Made by a program: the position numbers and the translations under genes. 64,000 bases of DNA from Chytridium lagenaria (taxonomy: Eukaryota; Chytridiomycota; Chytridiomycetes; Chytridiales; Chytridiaceae). The stretch spans positions 124,001-188,000 of the forward strand of contig JAHLKC010000011.1 of NCBI GenBank assembly GCA_025449115.1, written 5' to 3'. Every line of letters begins with the position of its first letter. Within the stretch, counting starts at the first letter, position 1. The notes beneath the pieces were generated by a model. It had not been told where the DNA came from, searched no databases, and worked only from the letters and a program-made list of their open reading frames with translations. Positions 58,111 through 64,000 of the stretch are shown piece after piece.

Positions 58111-59530
58111 TTGTAAGAATCATTGACCTTGAAGTCAATCAGGACGACTATGTTTCTCCTGAAGATGATATAGATACTGACACACATGTGAGTAAGCTCA
58201 TAAATACTCAACAAGCCATTCAGGACTTTGTCAAGGAATCCCTCAACGATGAAGATGATTTTTTATAGGCTAAAGATTATGTTACTCAGCTAGCTGCTAG
58301 ACCAGCCTACTCAAAGGCTGTACTCTTGCGTGCAGAACTCAAACGTAAGAGACGAGCACAGCAAAATAAACCCAGTTGCAATAAATACTCGTTTGATGTT
58401 GGCGACCTGGTATGGCTCTCTGACCCCTTGAAGACCAAAAGGCGAGGGAAAGAGAACAAGAATGCCACCACTAAGAAATTCCAATTTACATGGGCTGGCC
58501 TATGTGTAGGGATTACGGGGCTCAAATGTAACTTAAGTTTAATAAACTAATAAAGTAAATAAACTATAAAAATGATGATGATGGACTCTTCAGTGGTGAC
58601 TGTGAGCAATAAAGGATCAGAACTTCCATTTCCAATAGATCTCATGACCCCGCAAATCCCTCATTTTTGTAACTTAAAACACACATAAAGAATATAAAGC
58701 TTCTGCAAATGGTATGAGGAGCTCAACAAAACTTGTCAACTCAAACTCAAAATAACGCGGAATCAAAGGCTAAAACTTAAATAATGAAAAGAATGTGGGT
58801 GAATAAAACAAAATAGAAAAATGAAACTCAACACTATGTGTGTCCTTAGTAAATGACAACAATAGATACACAGTTGTAGAGCTCCTCCCGGAGTCAACTC
58901 TTATGACGACTTGCCAATGCTGCTAGACTCCGACCATTTGAGTCTTTGCCTCCCACAGAAACTGCTAAATGTTGCTGCATCTGCAAAAGTAGCTTCAGGT
59001 GACTCTGCTGCCAAATTTGCAGCATGGAAAGAACTCCAAGTTATACAACATATGCCTGAGAATAAGGTAGCTGTTGGAGTTTATCATAAATTGTTGAGAC
59101 AAGTTGATGAAGAAGTTGCTGATGCTGACTACAATGATCCTGAGTTCTATGTTGAAAAACTGGTCTTGCTCATAACAAAAAGTATAAATATTATGAATAT
59201 TATGTTAAATGGCTTGGTAATAAAACTATGCATAACCCAGTAGTGGACAAAGAGGCCTTACCTCCCTTCTATAGTTAAAGATCACTGGGATCGTGTTGCT
59301 AAAACACAGCCCATAGCATATGCTCTATGAGTAGTGTATAAAAAGAATGCTGGCCACACGAGACTTGCGCCAAAAACTTACATCCAACATGATACCTGAA
59401 GATAATATGGTTATTACAGTGAGGATGAAGATGACGGTATCCTTGATGATAATCCTCCCAGTCGCATAAAGAAACGTAAGAGACAGACATCAAACTGCAG
59501 CTCTTCAGTTGGAACCAGCTATAGACAATA
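58111..59530 (+). pseudogene. Ty3/gypsy chromovirus integrase-chromodomain remnant
   Basis: Before the solo LTR the frame reads KYSFDVGDLVWLSDPLKTKR and KKFQFTWAGLC, like the GPY/F region at the end of Ty3/gypsy integrases (F-x-V-G-D-L-V-W). Across the LTR the frame resumes NDNNRYTVVELLPE. Later, after frame breaks, YYVKWLGNKTMHNTVV and IVKDHWDRVAKTQPI resemble a chromodomain with its conserved Y-x-V-K-W-x-G core. Reverse transcriptase and protease were not found. Confidence 0.5.
58505..58833 (-). mobile_element. Solo LTR of copia family B
   Basis: A 329-bp LTR (TGTAGGGATTACGGGGCTCA to AACTCAACA) without internal region. It is flanked by a perfect 5-bp duplication, CTATG at 58500-58504 and 58834-58838. 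It interrupts the chromovirus reading frame, which stays in register when the LTR and one duplication are ignored. Confidence 0.88.
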
Positions 59531-59957
59531 ACTTTGTGTTCCTCTAGGCATGGAAATGCTAGATGGTAACCACTGTGTAACTCTTGCCAGTACTTGGCCC
59601 GATAGATTTGCTGATGGTGTAAGCTCTGATATATACACAGATAGTTCTAATACTTCTTACAATTGAGCTAGACTTTTGCAATTCAATTCTTTTCTTAAAG
59701 CGGGACAATGTGAAGAATTACATTATTCACATTGCCAATGGCTCATAAGGACAGTTCCACAAAGTCTGTTGAGTTTCCATTGACACAATATTTATGTGTC
59801 ATATTTCCCCTTCTCTTCTATCTGGGTTTTTAAAATGTACTTTTTCCCCACATTTATAGGGTTTTATTTGAAGGAGGTGGCACTCATATGTACCATTTAT
59901 GTGTATGTGCATATGTTGTTCTATTATTTATTTGTAGTTTGTGTATACTTTTAACAT
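59531..59957. other. Unassigned sequence before solo LTR
   Basis: No gene or repeat was identified. Confidence 0.3.
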
Positions 59958-60448
59958 TGTTGAATACTTGTTGTTCACGGGGCTCAATTAAAACAAAGTT
60001 AAACACACTTTTGCTCAAACAACGTTCTTAATTTATTTTGACTCAACACACGAGTCTTTATATACTCAAAAACAGACAAGTAAAGAGGAAAGACAACACA
60101 AAGGTAAACCTTGAAGACGCGTACACTCACACGTTTAACTCTCCAATACAAAGGTTAAGTAATCAGAAAGCCTTAACGGGAACAAAGGGAATAAAGGCTA
60201 GAAGGGAATGTCCGGTCACAAACAGGTAGAGTTATAGGCATAAGATAGTTAACCAATCAAGGAAGGTAAATCAAAGTGGGAAATCACAATGAGTTCAGAA
60301 AGTAAATTAGAAGTCCAGTGGGCGCTTTTGCGCTCAACTCTAATGACGCGTGAATTCCAGAGCACTCTAGTGTTGCACCCGACGCCGCGGACAAATGGTG
60401 CAAGTGATCCTGACGCGTCCTTGTGAGTCAAGTGAGCGAAACCCAACA
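59958..60448 (-). mobile_element. Solo LTR of copia family A, reversed
   Basis: A complete 491-bp LTR in reverse orientation (TGTTGAATACTTGTTG to GAGCGAAACCCAACA on the plus strand), homologous to the copia A LTR over its whole length. Flanking pentamers are AACAT and AATAT, a target duplication with one mismatch. It shows the empty-site structure used to delimit the nested Harbinger-like insertion. Confidence 0.85.
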
Positions 60449-61099
60449 AATATGAGAGATTTCTTGATTAATTTGTAATTGTTGAAATCAGTGGTTGATT
60501 TTGAGTTGATCCCCCATCCTCTATCTCACACGTGTGTTCTTGCCATGATCTCCCTTCACTCCCTTGCCACCTGATGAAGATGCAATCCAGCTGTTAAATG
60601 TAGAATGCTGTGATGGAAGCCTAAGGGTCCAGCTCAATGTCAGTGGTCCTTTAGCTTAGGCTTGGCTGGCTACTTAGGCTTGGTTGGCTACATTCCACTC
60701 TGATAATCCCCCGAGCCGGTGATTGACTCTGTAGGCAGGTGATGAGTGAGGTTACCTGTGCCAGCTTGTGAGGCAACGAGATATCACGTTCCAAAGGGTG
60801 CCATAGCAGGAAGGCAAGGAGGCTTTAAGCCATCCCCAATTGCTAGGAGACAATCTGATGCTGATATTGGTTTAGAATCAAGGTAAGTCAACATAGAAGA
60901 TACTAAACATGCTCCCTTCTCCTTCTTTTAGCAGAATCTCACGATCACTCAACCCACACCATCGCCAAACACATTTACATCACTTAGATTCAGGATTACA
61001 TCCTGTCCCTAGATGATCTGTGGACTTGCTCTGCTGGAGCAACTCCTTTACTTCTCCCCTACCGCTAGTTGATTCTAGGTAGGGAGGGCTGGGTCAAGA
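60449..61099. other. Unassigned intergenic sequence
   Basis: Contains a direct repeat of about 20 bp at 60655-60691 (TTAGGCTTGGCTGGCTACT, second copy TTAGGCTTGGTTGGCTACA). Otherwise no feature was recognised. Confidence 0.35.
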
Positions 61100-61260
61100 G
61101 AAGATCACACTTGCCTCAGCAAAAAGTGGAGCTGCAGCCGCGATTCCACTTATAGATATATAAGATGGATGGCAGCACGGCACAGTGAACACTCTCTCTA
61201 CTATGACCAAGGCTTGAATAGTAGAGGACCAAAGGGAGAACTTTACATACTGCATTCAGA
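61100..61260 (-). repeat. Second copy of the LINE-like dispersed repeat
   Basis: Similar to 43990-44150. Both share CTTGCCTCAGCAAAA..., then a GCAGC-rich block, then ...ATGGTCAAGGCTTGAA / ATGACCAAGGCTTGAA and a purine-rich AGGACCAAAG end. On the minus strand both encode a related F-x-LW-x-S/P-x-x-QAL-x-x-x-ER peptide. Confidence 0.5.
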
Positions 61261-61800
61261 ATAATGTTTACTAGCATAAACTTTTTGTTATGGGCTAGAA
61301 CACCTGGCCGTTACATTGCACAATGTGACTATTTGCGTTGATATCTAGATGATGTTGCCAATATTACAAAGCGCGACGCTCTTCTTAAAGAGAGGGTGAA
61401 ACAGCTTTTAGCCAAGAAAGGTATTGAAACGCTGTCCAGAGCGCCAAGATCAACTTGACGTTGTTGTTATGACGGTCTGAAGCAACCCAACAAAAAGTCA
61501 ATTTAACAGAAGTCCTCATTCTGTATCTTACAAAAACTCCCATTGATGTTAGTGCTTTGCCAGATGTTCAACCCATAGCTCTGTGGAAGCTTTTCAGGCA
61601 TGTTCCTCTAGTCCCTATTTTGTTGATAGTTTCATGGCACACTCGACTACAACTCTTTTACCTTAGTAGAACTTTATCTTATGAAATATGTTATCCGTTG
61701 AAAAACACCCACAGAGGTAACACTCTTTTGTTTGTGTCACTCCAGGTCGCATAACCGCCCGTCCGCTCTCACAACCATCTCTTTGCCCGTTATTCAATTG
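61261..61800. other. Unassigned intergenic sequence
   Basis: No gene, RNA or repeat supported. Confidence 0.3.
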
Positions 61801-61849
61801 ATCATTCGTGCCGGTACCCATGCATACCAAAAGCCAACATAATCAGAGT

Positions 61850-62400
61850 GGTTTACGTTGACGGCCGTCACATATTGGTGTCTTCATTGCACACCCCCCA
61901 CAACGTTCACCCATGTAGATTTTCTGGCTTTTCATTTGATGAGCTTGCCATCGCGTAATTCGTTGAGGTCATCCTACATTGTGTTGGTTCATCGCACACC
62001 CCTTCAATCGTCAAACAATGTTGAAATCCACCTCTCAATATTCCGGTATATTTACATAATTTTACAAACTTGCTCATCTTGTAATTCTTGACGGTCTCCC
62101 ATATTCGTTTTGCTTTGCATCGCACGCCCCCGCTATTCAGATATTTTTGAAATCCACCCCCACACGGATTTTTCCGATACCTTTCCGTTGATAAACTCGG
62201 TCATCGCGTAATTAGTCGACAGTCTTCCCATATCGGCGTTTTTCTCACGCACTGCAACAATGTTTGTGATATCCATCACACCACGCATTGTTCGAGATTT
62301 CTTTCCTGTCAATAACCACCTAACGTCGCGTTTTCCCTTGCCGTTCATCCCATATCGATTTTAATTTTGTTTTTTACATCGCACATCCCTTAGAGTAAGC
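61850..62400. repeat. Degenerate tandem repeat, about 105-130 bp period
   Basis: About four and a half diverged units begin near 61869, 61974, 62100, 62230 and 62349. Each starts CATATYG-GTTTT or similar, then has a CATCGCACRCCCC box, a GAAATCCACC/GATATCCATC box, and usually a TCATCGCGTAATT box followed by GTCGACGGTCTTCC-like sequence. Unit length varies, so it is an old minisatellite rather than a fresh expansion. No open frame crosses it. Confidence 0.7.
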
Positions 62401-63287
62401 ATAATCCCGCACATGCAGGGCTAATTTTGCTATGTGTTGCGACCTCCAACAACCTTCCCGTCCCAACCTTCCCGTCCCAACATGCTCCGGAATAGTGTAT
62501 ATAACCTCGTTCTTTTTCATCAATTTGAGTTTGTTTTACCCGATTGTGATCCCTTCCCTACCAACTTCATCTGGAAAACCTCATCGTCACTCTCCATCCC
62601 GGCGATGGATATAGTGTTACATGAAGGCCCGTTGCATGACATCCCAATGGCACACACACGTGAATCCAGATAACGTCAACACCTACACGCCCTACCCAAA
62701 AAAAAAAAATTAATTAAAAAAAAAAATTCTTCCCCCACACACAAATCAAGCTTTCGCCGTATCCCAATAAAAAAAAACCAGAACAAGGAAGAGATACTTG
62801 AATATTTATTTTCTTCTAAAACCTAACAAAACAAACAAACAAACATGGAATTCAAGAAACGTGGAGGGCGGGGGAAGAAGAATCAGGGGTGGTTTGCCTT
62901 TTTTTGGGGTCAGAGGGAGGCTTTTGTTTTTTGGCTAGCAAAAAGAAAAAGGTAAGAGGATTTGCGGAATGTTGGGCAGCCCAGGTTCACAGAAACTTTG
63001 AAATGAAAATGGAAATGGAAAAGTACGGAAACGACACGTAGTTTGTGGAAGGGGAAGATCGCTGGAGAGAAAAAGGAAGAGAAAATGTCACGACGAAACA
63101 AAAAGCAGAGGGAAACATATTCTATAACATGACAACATACCGTCGAAGGAAAAAAAGAGAAAAAAGGGAATGGATAAAACCGGACGAAAAGCAGATATTG
63201 AAAAGAAAAGGGGGGTTGAAAAAAAAAAAAGGGGATGAAAAACAACAAACGAAAACCATCGTAATATATAGAGTAGGGTTCAAAATG
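62401..63287. other. Intergenic, low complexity
   Basis: Includes A-runs at 62698-62726 and 62767-62777 and AACA/AAAC repeats near 62828-62845. Purine-rich from 63000 to 63250, possibly the 3' UTR of the minus-strand gene that follows. No gene seen. Confidence 0.4.
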
Positions 63288-64000
63288 TCACGTTAAAAAC
63301 CCAACAACCCCTCCATCATCTCTCAAAAACTCAAAATCATCCACCGCAGCCTCCTTAGCGACCCGTTCCGCCACCTCCAACCTCTCATCCCTCCTCACAT
63401 CCACCATCGTCCTCGTCCCCTCCCAAGAGCTCACGCTCGTTGTCGTTGTCGCAACGCTGGCCATGCTCGCTGCGGACGCCTTGTATGCGATCGTACGGAG
63501 CGGAGATGGGTTCAGTGGCAGGGTACGGGTGAATTTTTGACGGGCGGTGTGGATGGAATGGAGGAGACGGAGATGGTCGTCGTCTTCGTCATGGGGGGAG
63601 GTCGGAGAGGGAGGAGGAAAGGAGGGAAGGTTGGGGAGTCGTCGGGGTGGGGTGGCGGGTAGTCTTGAGATTGGATAGAATAACCAATGGGGTCGATGGT
63701 GAAAGAGTATGGGTCTATCAAAAAAAAGTTGGTTTTTTGGTTGAGGGTCAGTAAAAAGAAATAATAATAATCATGACAATAATCAAAATACTCACCATAA
63801 GGACCAACACCACCACCTCCACCTCTTTCCATCTGCAAACCGCCCAACACAAGACCTTTTCCGTTCTCTCCACCCACCAATAACTCCATCGCTGATACTT
63901 CATCCACCTCAACGTGCCCACCCCACCCTTCGCTGGTTGACGGTACCCACTCGCCAACCTCCTCCTCCTGCTGCCCCTCCTCTTTATGCGGCGTCAACGC
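63288..64000 (-). CDS. C-terminal part of an unidentified protein
   Basis: The minus strand enters from beyond the window and ends at a TGA at 63288-63290. Blocks read EEEVGEWVPSTSEGWGGHVE and MERGGGGGVGPYG, an intron of about 70 nt (about 63716-63790), then DPYSFTIDPIGYSIQSQDYP and a proline-rich stretch. After one missing base in a C-run near 63590 it continues DDDHLRLLHSIHTARQKFTR, LNPSPLRTIAYKASAASMAS, then RRDERLEVAERVAKEAAVDD and ends FEFLRDDGGVVGFLT. It is acidic and low in complexity at first and helical near the end. I do not recognise the family. Confidence 0.55.

Noticed and set aside
62690..62790. A-rich runs as a retroelement tail
   Set aside because: No element body or target duplication was found beside them.
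1..64000. CRISPR array, operon or bacterial system
   Set aside because: Introns, LTR retrotransposons and eukaryotic gene families throughout rule out prokaryotic features.

Overview
The window is nuclear DNA from a eukaryote with very short spliceosomal introns (mostly about 36-60 nt, GT...AG, often with a CTAAC/CTGAC-like branch site just before the acceptor). The genes point to a fungus: a cytosolic ribosomal protein uS4 of fungal type, a MEF2/Rlm1-type MADS-box factor, a fungal-like mitochondrial uL24, a PET117-like COX assembly factor, a vacuolar-type serine carboxypeptidase and a Crypton transposon with a Gcr1-like C-terminal domain. I cannot name the species. Intron density and the fused NUP98-NUP96 gene would fit an early-diverging or zoosporic fungus, but this is inference.

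The left half (1-34 kb) is gene-dense. In order: DNA topoisomerase III (-, 3' end beyond the window), clathrin light chain (+), uS4/RPS9 (-), a possible small gene, RanGAP (-), a MEF2-like MADS-box factor (+), a PET117-like gene (-), a WD40 protein (+), ARP2 (-), an unidentified small gene (-), NUP155/NUP170 (+), STT3 (-), mitochondrial uL24 (-), a serine carboxypeptidase (+), an unidentified membrane protein (-), the NUP98-NUP96 precursor (+), a 3-mercaptopyruvate-type sulfurtransferase (-) and mitochondrial succinyl-CoA ligase beta (-). Intergenic gaps are often below 150 bp. Three genes (RanGAP, NUP155, NUP98-96) serve nucleocytoplasmic transport.

The right half (34-63 kb) is a transposon graveyard with no recognisable host gene until the last 0.7 kb. 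It holds a copia RNase H tail; a Crypton tyrosine-recombinase transposon (35.3-38.6 kb); a complete pogo-like DNA transposon with terminal inverted repeats, a TA target duplication and a second, convergent HIRAN-like ORF (38.8-41.2 kb); LINE-like debris; copia family B copies on the minus strand; a nearly full-length young copia element A (47.4-53.4 kb) whose 3' LTR contains a nested Harbinger-like element with a TTA duplication; chromovirus remains split by a solo B LTR with a perfect CTATG duplication; a reversed solo A LTR; and a degenerate tandem repeat at about 61.8-62.4 kb. The window ends inside an unidentified minus-strand gene.

Almost every conserved gene in the left half needs one or more single-base insertions to keep its reading frame, usually where a run of one base looks one base short. 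The same kind of difference separates the two LTRs of element A. I read this mainly as assembly (homopolymer) error, so stops inside these genes are not treated as pseudogene evidence.
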